Shown: positions 7,435-16,951 of the stretch, piece by piece
Position numbering within the stretch: the first letter of the stretch is position 1
How the letters are laid out: every line of letters begins with the position of its first letter
Source: Sulfuriferula plumbiphila
Lineage (GTDB): Bacteria > Pseudomonadota > Gammaproteobacteria > Burkholderiales > Sulfuriferulaceae
DNA: 64,000 bases
NCBI RefSeq assembly: GCF_009938015.1
Contig: NZ_AP021884.1
Span: 372,001 to 436,000 of the forward strand
Reading direction: 5' to 3'
The notes under the pieces: generated by a model
The model's input: only the letters and a program-made list of their open reading frames with translations
Told to the model about the DNA's origin: nothing
Database searches by the model: none
Translations under genes and position numbers: made by a program

Positions 7435-10400
7435 TTATTTCGCTTGTTTGCGTTCGCGGCGGTTCTCCACCCACTCGTACATCAGCGGCAACAGCAGCAA
7501 GGTCAGCGCAGTGGAGGTGAACAATCCGCCCACCACCACGGTTGCCAACGGACGCTGGGTTTCCGCTCCTACCCCGCTGGACAGCAGCATCGGCACCAGG
7601 CCGAAGATGGCGATGGAGGCCGTCATCAGCACCGGCCGCAGGCGCAGCGCAGCGCCTTGCTTGACCGCTTCCCTGACCGACAGCCCTTGCCGTCGCTGAT
7701 CATTGAGGAACGACACCAGCACGATGCCGTTCAGCATCGCCACCCCGAACACGGCGATGAAACCGATAGCCGACGGCACCGACAGGTACTGGCCGGTGAC
7801 CGCGAGCCCGATTACCCCGCCGATGGTGGCGAACGGCACGTTGGCGATGATCAGCGTGGCGTAGGTGAGCGAGTTGAACGCGGTGTAGAGCAGGATGAAG
7901 ATCAGCCCGATGGTCAGCGGCACGATCAGCGCCAGCTTGGCCATGGCGCGCTGCTGGTTCTCGAACGCGCCGCCCCATTCGATCCAGTAGCCGGCCGGCA
8001 GCTTCACCTGCTGCTTGATCCTTGCGCCGGCTTCCTTCACGAAGCTGTCCACGTCGCGCCCTTTCACGTCCATCTGGATCACGGCGTAACGTTGCAGCTG
8101 TTCGCGTCGGATGAAGGAATAACCTTCGTCCAGTTCCACCGTGGCGACTCTGGAAAGGGGAATCAGCGCGCCGCTCTGGGTACGGATCGGGATGTTGTTG
8201 ATGGCTTCCACGCTGTTGCGGAAATCGGGTGCGAGCCAGACCTGGATGTCGAAGCGCTTGACGCCGTCGATCAGCGTACTCACCGCCTTGCCGCCGATGC
8301 CGGCCTGCACCACCTCGAGGATTTCGTCGGCGTTGATGCCGTAGCGCGCAGCCTCATCCCGGTTCACCTTGACCACCATCTGCGGCTTGCCTTTGTTCGC
8401 TTCCAGCGACAGGTCCGCGACGCCAGGCACTTTCTCCAGGGCGGACTTAAGCTCACCGGACAGGCGGTCAAGGGTGGTCAAGTCTTCGCCGTAGAGTTTT
8501 AGCGCGAGCGTGGCGCGCACCCCGGAAATCAACTCCTCGACGCGCATCTGGATCGGCTGGGTAGCCGAAATCACCGAGGTCGGCACGACCTGTTCCAGCT
8601 TATCCTGCATCGCCCTGGAGAGATCGGGGAAGGAAATGGCTTTGGGCCACTGGTCACGTGGTTTGAGATTCACCAGGATTTCCATGTAGTTCACGTCCGC
8701 GGTTTCGCCCTTTTCCGCGCGCCCGATCATGGCTATGGCCGAAGTGGTTTGCGGGAAGGTTTTCAGTGCGGTTTCGAGGCGCTCGGAGATACGGATGGAT
8801 TCGTCGAGCGAGGTGGAAGGAATACTGGTCACTCGGAACATGATGCCGCCTTCCTGCAAAGTGGGCATGAATTCCTTACCAAGAAAGGGAATCACCGCGA
8901 CGGACGCCACCAGCAGCACCAGCGCACCGGAAAACACTTTTTTCTTGTTCTCCAGCGCCCAGTCGAGCAAGGGCAAATAAAGTTTTTTCGCCCACTTGAC
9001 GATGAAGGTGTCTTTCTCCTCCTTCGGCTTCAGGATGAGCGCCGACATGACCGGCACCAGCGTCATGGTCAGCAACAGGGAACCCACCATCGCGAAGGTG
9101 ATGGTGAGCGCCATCGGCTTGAACAGCTTACCTTCCAACCCGGTGAGGGAAAATAGCGGCAGAAACACCACAATGATGATCAGGATCGCGAACGCGGTCG
9201 GATTGATCACCTCGCGCGCCGCTTCCAGGATAACGTGCGTCTTGTTCACCGCCTTGCCGGCCTGATGCGAGAGCAGGCGGAAGCCGTTCTCCACCATCAC
9301 CACGGCGCCATCCACCATCATCCCGATCCCCACCGCCAGACCCGCCAGCGACATCAGGTTGGCCGACAACCCCCACTGCTGCATCAGGATGAAGCTGATC
9401 AGCATGGCGAGCGGCAGGGCGATGATGACCACCACTGCGGAACGGATCTCTCCCAGAAACAGGAACAAGATGATGACCACCAGGATGGAGCCCTCGACCA
9501 GGGCGTTTTCCGCGGTCTTGACCGCCTTCTCCACCAGTTCCGTACGGTCGTAGACCGTATTGATGGCAACGCCAGCCGGCAGCGCCTGCTGTACGGTCTT
9601 GAGCTTTGCCTTCACGGCGTCCACCACGTTCTTGGCGTTCTCGCCGATACGCTGCAACGCTATCCCCAGCACGACTTCCTTGCCGTCCTTGGTCACCGCG
9701 CCGGAGCGCAGGGACGGTGCCTCCTTGACTTCAGCCACATCGCGCACATAGACCGGCGTCCCCTCGCGGGTGGCCAACACCACATTGCCGATATCCCGCA
9801 CGTTGCCGACCAAGCCAAGGCCGCGCACCAGATACTGCTCCTGCCCGATATCGAGATATTGCCCGCCGACCTGACGGTTGTTGGCGGTGAGGGTCTCCAT
9901 CACGGTCTTGAAGCTCAGGCCATATTTGATCAGCTTTTGCGGATTGATCAGCACCTGATATTGCTTTTCCTGTCCGCCCCATGACATCACGTCGTCGACA
10001 CCCGGTGCGGTTCTCAGCACCAGGCGAACGTTCCAGTCCTGCAGGGTGCGCAGGTCCATTTCAGATAATTTCTTGTCGGCGCTTTCGATGGTGTACCAGA
10101 ACACCTGCCCCAACCCCGAACTATTGGCACCGAGCACAGGCTCCCCATAGCCTTCCGGAATGCGGCCCTTGACTTCCTGTAGCTTCTCACCCACCAGCCG
10201 GCGGGCGAAGTAGATGTCCACATTGTCCTTGAAGTACACGCTGACATAAGACAGTCCAAACAAGGAAACCGAGCGTATTTCCTCCACTCCAGGCAGGCCG
10301 GCCATGACACCTTCCACTGGAAAGGTCAGCAGCTTTTCCACATCCTCGGCCGCAAGCCCAGACGCCTCCGTATAAATGTTCACCTGTACAGGTGTCACGT

Positions 10401-10521
10401 CGGGGAAGGCATCCACCGGCACTTCGCGCCAGGCTTTCACGCCCAGCAACACCACCAGCAGGAACGCCACCAGCACCAGCACCTTGTAGCGCAAGGATAG
10501 ATCAACAATATGATTTAACAT
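7435..10521 (-). CDS. czcA: Heavy-metal efflux RND pump, CzcA family
   Basis: A 1028-residue RND permease with the usual 12-helix layout and two large periplasmic loops. The N-terminal DAFPDVTPVQVNI is typical of CzcA/CnrA/NccA rather than CusA. The proton-relay helix TM4 reads GLAVGIGMMVDGAVVMVEN, with a single Asp and no second acidic residue. This variant resembles HME-RND pumps for divalent cations more than the Cu/Ag group (which has GAMVDAAVVMIEN). It drives metal from cytoplasm or periplasm through CzcB and CzcC. Substrate is inferred to be Zn/Cd/Co. The next gene upstream, czcB, is 9 nt away. Confidence 0.95.
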   Translation of the reverse strand: MLNHIVDLSLRYKVLVLVAFLLVVLLGVKAWREVPVDAFPDVTPVQVNIYTEASGLAAEDVEKLLTFPVEGVMAGLPGVEEIRSVSLFGLSYVSVYFKDNVDIYFARRLVGEKLQEVKGRIPEGYGEPVLGANSSGLGQVFWYTIESADKKLSEMDLRTLQDWNVRLVLRTAPGVDDVMSWGGQEKQYQVLINPQKLIKYGLSFKTVMETLTANNRQVGGQYLDIGQEQYLVRGLGLVGNVRDIGNVVLATREGTPVYVRDVAEVKEAPSLRSGAVTKDGKEVVLGIALQRIGENAKNVVDAVKAKLKTVQQALPAGVAINTVYDRTELVEKAVKTAENALVEGSILVVIILFLFLGEIRSAVVVIIALPLAMLISFILMQQWGLSANLMSLAGLAVGIGMMVDGAVVMVENGFRLLSHQAGKAVNKTHVILEAAREVINPTAFAILIIIVVFLPLFSLTGLEGKLFKPMALTITFAMVGSLLLTMTLVPVMSALILKPKEEKDTFIVKWAKKLYLPLLDWALENKKKVFSGALVLLVASVAVIPFLGKEFMPTLQEGGIMFRVTSIPSTSLDESIRISERLETALKTFPQTTSAIAMIGRAEKGETADVNYMEILVNLKPRDQWPKAISFPDLSRAMQDKLEQVVPTSVISATQPIQMRVEELISGVRATLALKLYGEDLTTLDRLSGELKSALEKVPGVADLSLEANKGKPQMVVKVNRDEAARYGINADEILEVVQAGIGGKAVSTLIDGVKRFDIQVWLAPDFRNSVEAINNIPIRTQSGALIPLSRVATVELDEGYSFIRREQLQRYAVIQMDVKGRDVDSFVKEAGARIKQQVKLPAGYWIEWGGAFENQQRAMAKLALIVPLTIGLIFILLYTAFNSLTYATLIIANVPFATIGGVIGLAVTGQYLSVPSAIGFIAVFGVAMLNGIVLVSFLNDQRRQGLSVREAVKQGAALRLRPVLMTASIAIFGLVPMLLSSGVGAETQRPLATVVVGGLFTSTALTLLLLPLMYEWVENRRERKQAK

Positions 10522-10530
10522 GGCCGTCCC

Positions 10531-11760
10531 CTATTCCGCGCCGATTTGCGATTTGAGCAATCGGGCTTTGAGCGCGTAGGCACCGCTCACCACCACGCTC
10601 TCACCCGCTGCCACGCCGGATTTCAGCACGGCATATCCCTGTGCACGTTCGCCCACTTCCACGGCGCGCGGCTCGAATCCACCGCTTTCGGCGACAAATA
10701 CCGTCGGTTGCCCCTGCAACAGCAACACGGCGTCTTCCGGCACGATCAGCGCTTTGGCGCTCGCCCCGGTGGTGTTGATCGCCGCACTAGCGAACATTTC
10801 CGGTTTCAGCCTGCCGTCGGGGTTCGGCACTTCCACCCGCGCCTTGGCCGTACGGGTTTCCTTGTTCATCGTGCTGCTGATGTAGGTGAGCCGCCCCTTG
10901 AACACCTCGCCCGGATAGGCGGATACAGTGACCGTGGCCTGGGCGCCGACGCGGACCTTGCCAAGGTCTTTCTCGAACAGATCGCTTTCGATCCACAGGG
11001 TGGACAGATCGGCCACGGTAAACAGGGATTGGTCCGGTTGGACGAGTTCCCCCAGTACCGCCTTTTTCTCGATGATGGTGCCGGCAAACGGGGCGGACAG
11101 CGGAAACACCGAGCTGGACGATTTCTCCGGGGCGACCCCCATCATGCGCAGCTTGTCACCGGCGGCACGCAGGGTGACCCGGGCCTTTTCGTGTTCGGCG
11201 CGGGCGCGCAGGTAGTCCTTCTCGGGAATGATATTGTCGGCATTCAGCCGCTGGGCACGCTCGAAATTGGCCTGGGCCAGCGCTGCTTCGCTCGCCGCTT
11301 GCAGATAAGCGGAACGTGCCTCGCCCAGATCAATGCTGTCCAACACCGCCAGCGCCTGCCCCGGTTTCACCCGGTCGCCCAGGCTGGCATTCACCTTGAC
11401 GACACGCCCCGGCACACGCGGGCCTACGTGCGCCAATTTATCCTGGTTAGCCTGAATGGTCGCCGTGACCACGACCTGTTCGGCTTTTTGCTGCAATTCC
11501 AGTTTCTGCACCTTGATGCCGGCTGTTTGGGCTTCTTCGGCGCTCAGGGCGAGCAATTTCCCGGCGCCCTGTTTTTCCGGTGCGGGTGCTGTCCCGTCTT
11601 TGCCTGCCGGTTCCGTTTGCTTGGGCTGCGCTGCGTCATTTTCTGGTGTTTTGGGTTTGTCGCCGCACCCTGCCAGAAGACTTGCAGACAAACTGCCGGC
11701 CAGTAACCAAGCGGACCATCGCCCCAGGGCATTTTTTTGTTGGCTGCGTGAGTTTTTCAT
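10531..11760 (-). CDS. czcB: RND efflux periplasmic adaptor, CzcB family lipoprotein
   Basis: A 409-residue membrane-fusion protein. The N-terminus is a lipoprotein signal with the lipobox LLAGC (residues about 23-27), then a Pro/Lys-rich linker. The barrel-sandwich hybrid (VGPRVPGRVVKVNASLGDRVKPGQALAVLDS), a long alpha-hairpin, and the beta-barrel (PFAGTIIEKKAVLGELVQPDQSLFTVADLSTLWI) follow in order. I place the start at the ATG at 11760, with AAGGAA upstream; the longer open frame reaches back into czcC. It links CzcA to CzcC across the periplasm. Confidence 0.93.
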   Translation of the reverse strand: MKNSRSQQKNALGRWSAWLLAGSLSASLLAGCGDKPKTPENDAAQPKQTEPAGKDGTAPAPEKQGAGKLLALSAEEAQTAGIKVQKLELQQKAEQVVVTATIQANQDKLAHVGPRVPGRVVKVNASLGDRVKPGQALAVLDSIDLGEARSAYLQAASEAALAQANFERAQRLNADNIIPEKDYLRARAEHEKARVTLRAAGDKLRMMGVAPEKSSSSVFPLSAPFAGTIIEKKAVLGELVQPDQSLFTVADLSTLWIESDLFEKDLGKVRVGAQATVTVSAYPGEVFKGRLTYISSTMNKETRTAKARVEVPNPDGRLKPEMFASAAINTTGASAKALIVPEDAVLLLQGQPTVFVAESGGFEPRAVEVGERAQGYAVLKSGVAAGESVVVSGAYALKARLLKSQIGAE

Positions 11761-11789
11761 GTCATGAATTCCTTGATATTCGATTATGT

Positions 11790-13097
11790 TCAGCGTGCTT
11801 CGCGCGCAGACTGCCAGCCCGCTGCCGCTTCCAGAGTCACTTGGGTCAAGCGCAAATCGGTTCGGGCGTCGAGCAGGTCGCGCTGCCCGTCCAGTACCTG
11901 GCGGTTGACCAACAGCAATTGCAGCAGCCCGATCTCGCCGGCGCGAAAGGAAACGGAGGACAGGTGCTGGTTTTCCTGCAGGCTCGGCAGCACCGATTCG
12001 CTCAGCCGTTTGACGCGCGTTTTCAGATTCTCCCAGCGCTCCCACAGCGCCAGCACCTGAGCGCGCGCGTCGCGTTGCACGGCCTGTTGCTGCACCTGCG
12101 CCTGGGTCAACTCGGTGGTCGCGCGCCCGATTCCGGTGGCGTTACGGCGAAACAGCGGCAGCGGCAGGGTGATGCTCAAACCAGTGATCCTGTCCTGGGG
12201 ATTGGCCGGACCTTCGCGCGCGCTGGAGAGGCCCAGTGTCACGTCCGGATAAACCGCCGCGCGCTCCAGATCGAGCCGGCTTCTGGCGGCTTTTTCCCGA
12301 TAGTCGAACGCGCGTAGCAGCGGGCGGTTGGCGGCCGAAGCCAGCAGTTCCTGCAAGGTATACGAAGCCGATGAGGGATCGAGATATCCGCCGACTTCGG
12401 GCAAGTTATCGGCCGGCAGTTGCAGCAAGGTGGCCAGCTCGGCCCGTGCCTGGACCAGTTGCTCCCGCAACACAGACACCTGGTTTTGTGCGCGCTCCGC
12501 TTCCACTTTGGCGAGATTGCCATCGAGGCGGCTGTCTTCACCCGCCGCGACGCGTTTTCTGACCGCCGTCGCTGCCTCCTGGATGAGCTTGAGCGTCCGC
12601 TCTTCCATTTGAATGCGCAGTTGCAGGCTGAGCACTTGCACGAAGCGTTGCTCCACTTCCGCGCGCAACTGGCGCCGGGTTTCCGTGATCACCTCTTGCG
12701 TCGCGGCAAGAGACTGCTCCGCTGCGCTGCGGCGCTTGTCCTGTTGTCCGGCTATTTCGAAAGTCTGCGCCAGCCCCACTGTCCACTCGCGGTTGCTCCG
12801 GGCGGGATCTGTCGTTTGAGGAATAGTGCGCTTGCGCCACTCCGTAGCGAGTTGTGGATTGTTCCACAGCGGCGCACGGGCGTCGGTGAGCTCGCCCTGC
12901 GCCGCGGCAAGATTCGCCTGGCTTGCGCGCAGTGCGGGGTTGGCCTGTTCAGCCTGTTGCCAGGCTTGCTCCAGAGTAAGCGGAGCCGACAGGGCTGAAA
13001 GTGGATAAAGTGATGCGAGCAACAATGGCACGCCGATAAGGCGGCACATTAGCCGCATCCGGCTGCGCAGGCTGCGGTAAATAGGGACGAATTGCAC
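11790..13097 (-). CDS. czcC: Outer-membrane efflux protein, CzcC/TolC family
   Basis: A 435-residue outer-membrane factor with a Sec signal (LIGVPLLLASLYPLSALSA) and two repeated OEP domains of long coiled-coil helices, for example LTLEQAWQQAEQANPALRASQANLAAAQGELTDA. I start it at the GTG at 13097, which has AGGAG 5 nt upstream; the open frame extends further without a ribosome site. It forms the exit duct of the CzcCBA complex. It lies 29 nt before czcB and 85 nt after the czcI-like gene. Confidence 0.9.
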   Translation of the reverse strand: MQFVPIYRSLRSRMRLMCRLIGVPLLLASLYPLSALSAPLTLEQAWQQAEQANPALRASQANLAAAQGELTDARAPLWNNPQLATEWRKRTIPQTTDPARSNREWTVGLAQTFEIAGQQDKRRSAAEQSLAATQEVITETRRQLRAEVEQRFVQVLSLQLRIQMEERTLKLIQEAATAVRKRVAAGEDSRLDGNLAKVEAERAQNQVSVLREQLVQARAELATLLQLPADNLPEVGGYLDPSSASYTLQELLASAANRPLLRAFDYREKAARSRLDLERAAVYPDVTLGLSSAREGPANPQDRITGLSITLPLPLFRRNATGIGRATTELTQAQVQQQAVQRDARAQVLALWERWENLKTRVKRLSESVLPSLQENQHLSSVSFRAGEIGLLQLLLVNRQVLDGQRDLLDARTDLRLTQVTLEAAAGWQSAREAR

Positions 13098-13182
13098 GAT
13101 AACTCCTTCTGATGCATGCACAGCAGCTCGCTTGAGGCGAGCGTGCACTCAAGACAAAATCACAACATGATTTGAATCAGAT

Positions 13183-13536
13183 TTAGGAGAACAGACGCGG
13201 GGGCCGATAGCGGCCTTCGGGAAGAGCGGGAGGAACGATGCTATGCAAAAAGACGAAGTAATCCTCAGGCGTCGCCGCCTGGAGGATCGGATGCAGCGGA
13301 AAAATTCCAACAAAATGATCCACGGCGTGGCACCAGTGGTTGCACACCACGCCCTTGAGGCTGGGTTTTCCATCGCTGGACTGCTCAGTGGACGATTCAT
13401 CATCGGCCAGTGCCGTTTGCGACGCCTCCATGAGGAACGCGTCGGCCACGGCTTCGCGATTGAACGTCCAGCCGCCCCCATTGATCACTAAGGTGATCAG
13501 CAGGAACTGAACAATTCGTCGGAACGCGGCAGACAT
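13183..13536 (-). CDS. Small exported protein, CzcI-like
   Basis: A 117-residue protein with an N-terminal hydrophobic signal (RRIVQFLLITLVINGGGWTFNREAVA). The second half contains VCNHWCHAVDHFVGIFPLHPIL and ends GRYRPPRLFS. In other bacteria a small periplasmic protein called CzcI heads czcCBA operons and has a similar signal, His/Cys content and RPPR-like tail; that is the basis for the call, since sequence similarity is weak. It is the first gene after the MerR-type promoter at 13576-13606 and so heads the czc run. Confidence 0.55.
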   Translation of the reverse strand: MSAAFRRIVQFLLITLVINGGGWTFNREAVADAFLMEASQTALADDESSTEQSSDGKPSLKGVVCNHWCHAVDHFVGIFPLHPILQAATPEDYFVFLHSIVPPALPEGRYRPPRLFS

Positions 13537-13575
13537 AGTTGGGTATTTAACTTGATCTGTGAGTAAGATACAAGG

Positions 13576-13606
13576 ACTTTAAACCCTGTAGCGACTTCAT
13601 GGTCAA
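13576..13606 (-). promoter_or_regulatory. MerR-type promoter/operator driving the czc run
   Basis: On the minus strand a -35 box TTGACC (13606-13601) and a -10 box TAAAGT (13581-13576) are 19 bp apart, the stretched spacing typical of MerR-activated promoters. Within the spacer is a dyad, 13583-13603, with half-sites ACCCTGTAG and CTTCATGGT (7 of 9 bases pair). It points toward the czcI-like gene, and cadR starts 38 nt away on the other strand, so CadR is the likely regulator. Confidence 0.75.
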
Positions 13607-13643
13607 GTGATTAAAATGATCGGATTATTATGGGGAGGGATTT

Positions 13644-14108
13644 ATGCGCATTGGTGAATTGGCAAAAATTACTGGCATCGAGGTTGAAACACTGCGCTAC
13701 TACGAACGCGTGGGGCTGGTGCAGCTACCAGCCCGCCAAACCAATGGTTACAGGGCCTATGGCCAGGATGCAATTGAACGGGCAAATTTTATCCGGCATT
13801 GCCGCACGCTGGACATGGGGTTGGGAGACATCAAGCGCCTGCTCGATTTTACATCGAAACCCGACGCCGACTGCTTAGACGTAAATCACTTGCTCGATGA
13901 GCATCTTGCTCGCGTGCGCGCCAAGCTTCAATCTCTCCGAACGCTGGAAAAGCAACTCGCTCGGCTTCGTACCCAATGCGACACCGGCCACCGGGCGGCA
14001 GATTGTGGGATTTTGCAAGACTTGGTTGCAGCTGCCCATGGCGAGGCGTGCGCGTGCCACCCGTCCGACGCCAACACCGGCTTGTCTAAACGAAAGGCGC
14101 ACGAGTGA
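13644..14108 (+). CDS. cadR: Cd(II)/Pb(II)-responsive MerR-family regulator
   Basis: A 154-residue MerR regulator. The winged-helix part ([26 protein letters not shown]) is at residues 1-70 and the dimerisation helix follows. The metal-site Cys pattern of CadR/PbrR is present: one Cys near residue 76 (DADCLDV) and a pair in [13 protein letters not shown]. The tail CACHPSD adds further Cys and His, as in CadR. GGGAGGGA precedes the ATG. It is divergent from the czc run and probably activates the promoter at 13576-13606. Its stop overlaps the GTG start of ynfA. Confidence 0.92.
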   Translation: MRIGELAKITGIEVETLRYYERVGLVQLPARQTNGYRAYGQDAIERANFIRHCRTLDMGLGDIKRLLDFTSKPDADCLDVNHLLDEHLARVRAKLQSLRTLEKQLARLRTQCDTGHRAADCGILQDLVAAAHGEACACHPSDANTGLSKRKAHE

Positions 14109-14431
14109 TCACGGAGCTAGCTAAAACGACGGCGTTGTTCATCGCCACCGCCGTCGCCGAAATTGTAGGCTGTTACTTGCCCTGGCTTTGGCTCAAGCAG
14201 GGCAAGCCCGGGTGGCTGCTGTTACCGGCAGCGGTGAGCCTGGCACTGTTCGCCTGGCTGCTCACGTTGCATCCCAGCGCTGCTGGTCGCACCTATGCGG
14301 CCTACGGCGGGGCCTATATTGCCGTTGCGCTGATTTGGCTGTGGCAGGTGGACGGCGTAACGCCTACGCGCTGGGATTTACTTGGCGCGGGGATCGCGAT
14401 CATCGTGCTGCAACCTCCATTGCACCGCTAG
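14105..14431 (+). CDS. ynfA: YnfA/UPF0060-family membrane protein
   Basis: A 108-residue protein of four hydrophobic helices, with the family features [31 protein letters not shown] and a final [12 protein letters not shown]. The family is of SMR-like size and structure; its substrate is not firmly known. It starts with GTG in a GTGA overlap with the cadR stop, so the two are translationally coupled. Confidence 0.9.
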   Translation: MITELAKTTALFIATAVAEIVGCYLPWLWLKQGKPGWLLLPAAVSLALFAWLLTLHPSAAGRTYAAYGGAYIAVALIWLWQVDGVTPTRWDLLGAGIAIIVLQPPLHR

Positions 14432-14476
14432 CGACAAGGATTTCCCGGTTCATTTTCATGACGGGCACTAGAGCGC

Positions 14477-14728
14477 CTAACCTCGTTTCAGATCGTCGCG
14501 CTTCTGCAAGTACTCCTCGCGATCGATTTCTCCCCGAGCATATCGTTCTTCCAGGACGGACAGCGCGTCGGGCTTTTTCTCGCCATCCGTGCTGTTCGAG
14601 CGGCGATTACCCATCAGGTACTTCACTGCCGCCAGCACCAGTAGTATCGGAATCAGCCAGAAAAATGCCATCCCTAGCTGCCCCAACCAATGCCAGCCCA
14701 TGCCGTAGCCGTCATAATTCATCCACAT
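14477..14728 (-). CDS. Small membrane protein with SHOCT domain
   Basis: An 83-residue protein with one transmembrane helix (GMAFFWLIPILLVLAAVKYLM) and a C-terminal SHOCT motif, LEERYARGEIDREEYLQKRDDL. SHOCT is a short oligomerisation-type module of unclear function. Start is the ATG at 14728 with AAGGAG 7 nt upstream. The N-terminus is rich in Tyr, Trp, Gly and His. It is the last gene of the leftward run from arsR. Confidence 0.8.
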   Translation of the reverse strand: MWMNYDGYGMGWHWLGQLGMAFFWLIPILLVLAAVKYLMGNRRSNSTDGEKKPDALSVLEERYARGEIDREEYLQKRDDLKRG

Positions 14729-14795
14729 TCTGCGCTCCTTCAATATAGGTACTGAGCAGCCTGCCTCGATAAAATGCTATCGCGTGGTAACCCTC

Positions 14796-15284
14796 CTATT
14801 TAGCGGCATTAGCCTGCATATATCCGAGAATTACTTGCAACTCCTCTGGAGTCGGTGCGGCAATTGCCATGCCGCTGTTTTGCTTCATCCATTGCATGCG
14901 CGCATTCATGCGTCCTACCACCGGCGCCCATCCGGGGGTACTGTGCAGAGCAGGCGTGGGAAGGCCATGGCACTGCGTACAGTACTGATTGACCAGTCGC
15001 GCCCCTGCCGATTGAGGTTCCGGCAACTGCGCCGGATCTACGCCACGCGGCATTTCTCCTCCCATCATCATGCCTTCCATCATTCCGCCGCATCGCCCTT
15101 CCATCATGCCACCCCAGCGGCTGCCGCACATGCCTTGCGCCAGTTTCTGGCCAGCTGCGCCACCCTTCTGAAAAGTCTGCATCTCGAATGGATTTCCGTC
15201 AGCCCGGGCCACATGGACTGTAGAAAGACAAAGTGCAACCGCTGCGCCGGCAGCCACGTTTGAAACAGTTTTGCTTTTTCCCAT
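14796..15284 (-). CDS. Exported Met-rich c-type cytochrome
   Basis: A 162-residue protein with a Sec signal (VAAGAAVALCLSTVHVARA). A Met/Gly-rich section (WGGMMEGRCGGMMEGMMMGGEMPRG) follows, then one haem-binding CxxCH (NQYCTQCHGLP) near residue 104. The helix ...PEELQVILGYMQ closes the cytochrome c fold. Met-rich stretches are common in periplasmic Cu-binding proteins. A redox role linked to the neighbouring metal genes is inferred. Confidence 0.75.
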   Translation of the reverse strand: MGKSKTVSNVAAGAAVALCLSTVHVARADGNPFEMQTFQKGGAAGQKLAQGMCGSRWGGMMEGRCGGMMEGMMMGGEMPRGVDPAQLPEPQSAGARLVNQYCTQCHGLPTPALHSTPGWAPVVGRMNARMQWMKQNSGMAIAAPTPEELQVILGYMQANAAK

Positions 15285-15505
15285 GATTCACCTCCGTTGC
15301 CATACGTTTAAGAAGAAATGCTTGCCTCGCAAAAATATCAACAGAGCCCGCGATACACACTCCGGCTTTTGCCGAACCTCGTCGGCCAACTGAGTGATTT
15401 CTGCCTTGTTAACCTTTTAGCTTGGACACCTAACAAAACACATTCCTTGATGAAACCGCCATGGATCGTGCGGCGGCTCTGTCGTAATGTCTTTCAGCCA
15501 GCGGT

Positions 15506-16066
15506 TCACAATTCCCGGACTTCCACCTCGGTCATCTCCATGCCGAGTCGCGCCGTTTTCACAAGCTTAAGCGCAATGCGACTGTTTCCCTTGGCGTAGA
15601 CATGGGTCTCTTCCGTGGGGGAGGCGGCAGTTACTTCTTTGGTGAATCCCCGCGTCGCCATCTCGCGGGCGTAAAACGCGATGACCTCGGCGAAACCGGT
15701 CTCGCCCTTATAGGTCACATGTCGTTTTTGCTCCTGGATAGCGAAGGCGACTCGTACCATGCCGGGAAAACGCGGGATGCCCGTGATGTCCTCGCCGCCT
15801 ACGTCCTGCCTGGGCAGGGCCGCGCCCGGCACCCACTCTTCGACCTTTTGCCCCAGCTCTGGCGGCACGAGCGCCTTAACTCGCTCCTTGAGTCCGGGCA
15901 ACATCTCTTCGGCCTTTTGCATGGGCTGCGCGGCGATTTGTTTGCCGCCGGCGAGCCACTGGGGCAACCTGTCCGTGACAAGACCGACGCCGGTGATAAC
16001 CCCCCAGACGAGGAGTACCAGTAAAATCACCAAGCCCAGACCGCCGATCCAGAACCATCTGCTCAT
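15506..16066 (-). CDS. Hypothetical membrane-anchored protein
   Basis: A 186-residue protein with one N-terminal transmembrane helix (FWIGGLGLVILLVLLVWGVITGVGLV), a helical linker, and a C-terminal alpha/beta-like domain (HVTYKGETGFAEVIAFYAREM...). I do not recognise the family. It sits 9 nt downstream of the zf-TFIIB gene, so it is probably cotranscribed with it. Confidence 0.6.
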   Translation of the reverse strand: MSRWFWIGGLGLVILLVLLVWGVITGVGLVTDRLPQWLAGGKQIAAQPMQKAEEMLPGLKERVKALVPPELGQKVEEWVPGAALPRQDVGGEDITGIPRFPGMVRVAFAIQEQKRHVTYKGETGFAEVIAFYAREMATRGFTKEVTAASPTEETHVYAKGNSRIALKLVKTARLGMEMTEVEVREL

Positions 16067-16075
16067 ATCCGCCCC

Positions 16076-16336
16076 TCAGTCAAACAAATCGCGCAGGAAG
16101 GACTTGCGCGGCTTGCCCCGGTACTCGTCATCGCGGTAGTGACGCTCAGGTTCGCGCGCCTGGCCGAGGGGATCGCCACGCGGCCGGTCGCCGGCCTGAC
16201 GCTCCGCATGCTCGATGAACTTGTCCAGCTCACCGCGATCCAGCCACACGCCGCGACATTCTGGGCAGTAGTCGATCTCGATTCCTTGGCGCTCAGTCAT
16301 TACCAGATTCGTTTCTTTGCATACCGGGCATTTCAT
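16076..16336 (-). CDS. zf-TFIIB-domain protein
   Basis: An 86-residue protein that begins MKCPVCKETNLVMTERQGIEIDYCPECRGVWLDRGELDKFIE, which is the zf-TFIIB zinc-finger signature with two CxxC pairs. The C-terminal half is charged and disordered-looking. The family is widespread and poorly characterised. AGGAG precedes the ATG. Confidence 0.85.
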   Translation of the reverse strand: MKCPVCKETNLVMTERQGIEIDYCPECRGVWLDRGELDKFIEHAERQAGDRPRGDPLGQAREPERHYRDDEYRGKPRKSFLRDLFD

Positions 16337-16393
16337 GGTCTTTCTCCTATTATTCTGTGAAGTCAGCGCCTGTCCTGGACGCGAACAGGATGC

Positions 16394-16858
16394 TTATTTC
16401 TGCATTGGCATGGACTCCTGCTGACCCTGGTGTTCCATCATTTGGTCCATCATCATCTGCATCATCTCCATGTGCTTTTCCATCATGTCGCCTCCCATCA
16501 TTCCACTTTTCATATCTCCGCCCATCATGCCGCCACCCTCTTCCATGTCGTCACACATACCGCGCATCGTCTTCATGCCTTCGCGCATGCTTTGCATATG
16601 CTGCCGCATGAGTTTCTGGCGTTCCTCGGGGTCCGTGGTTTTGCGGATTTCTTCCATCTGCGCTTGCATTTTTGTCATCTGCTCCTGCATCTGGCCCATT
16701 TGCATATCGGTTTGTTTGTCTGCGATACCCGCAGTCTTGCTTGATTTGGCTGGCGCGGCTTTTTTATCCTGCTTCGGGTGGTGCGCCTCATCGGCAAATG
16801 CAAGAGGCGCGGATAACGCGACCGTCGCGAGCGCGGTAAATAAAATCGAATTTTTCAT
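16394..16858 (-). CDS. Exported Met-rich protein
   Basis: A 154-residue protein with a Sec signal (FTALATVALSAPLAFA) and a long Met/Gln/Glu-rich helical region. It includes TDPEERQKLMRQHMQSMREGMKTMRGMCDDM and clusters such as GGGMMGGDMKSGMMGGDMMEKHMEMMQMMMDQMM. About a quarter of the mature protein is Met, which suggests periplasmic Cu(I) or Ag(I) binding. The central segment resembles the C-terminal tail of the DUF302 protein at 17194-17799, so the two share an ancestral module. Confidence 0.7.
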   Translation of the reverse strand: MKNSILFTALATVALSAPLAFADEAHHPKQDKKAAPAKSSKTAGIADKQTDMQMGQMQEQMTKMQAQMEEIRKTTDPEERQKLMRQHMQSMREGMKTMRGMCDDMEEGGGMMGGDMKSGMMGGDMMEKHMEMMQMMMDQMMEHQGQQESMPMQK

Positions 16859-16951
16859 GATGTATTTCCTTTTAAGCTAATGTGAAAAAATGACGGCTGT
16901 TTTAAGCGATTACACTTTACTTATGTCTTTAACTACAGTTTGCATGTCTTG

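Noticed and set aside
15285-15505. Short plus-strand frame starting at 15318
   Set aside because: No ribosome site or family match, and most of it is antisense to the hypothetical gene at 15506-16066.
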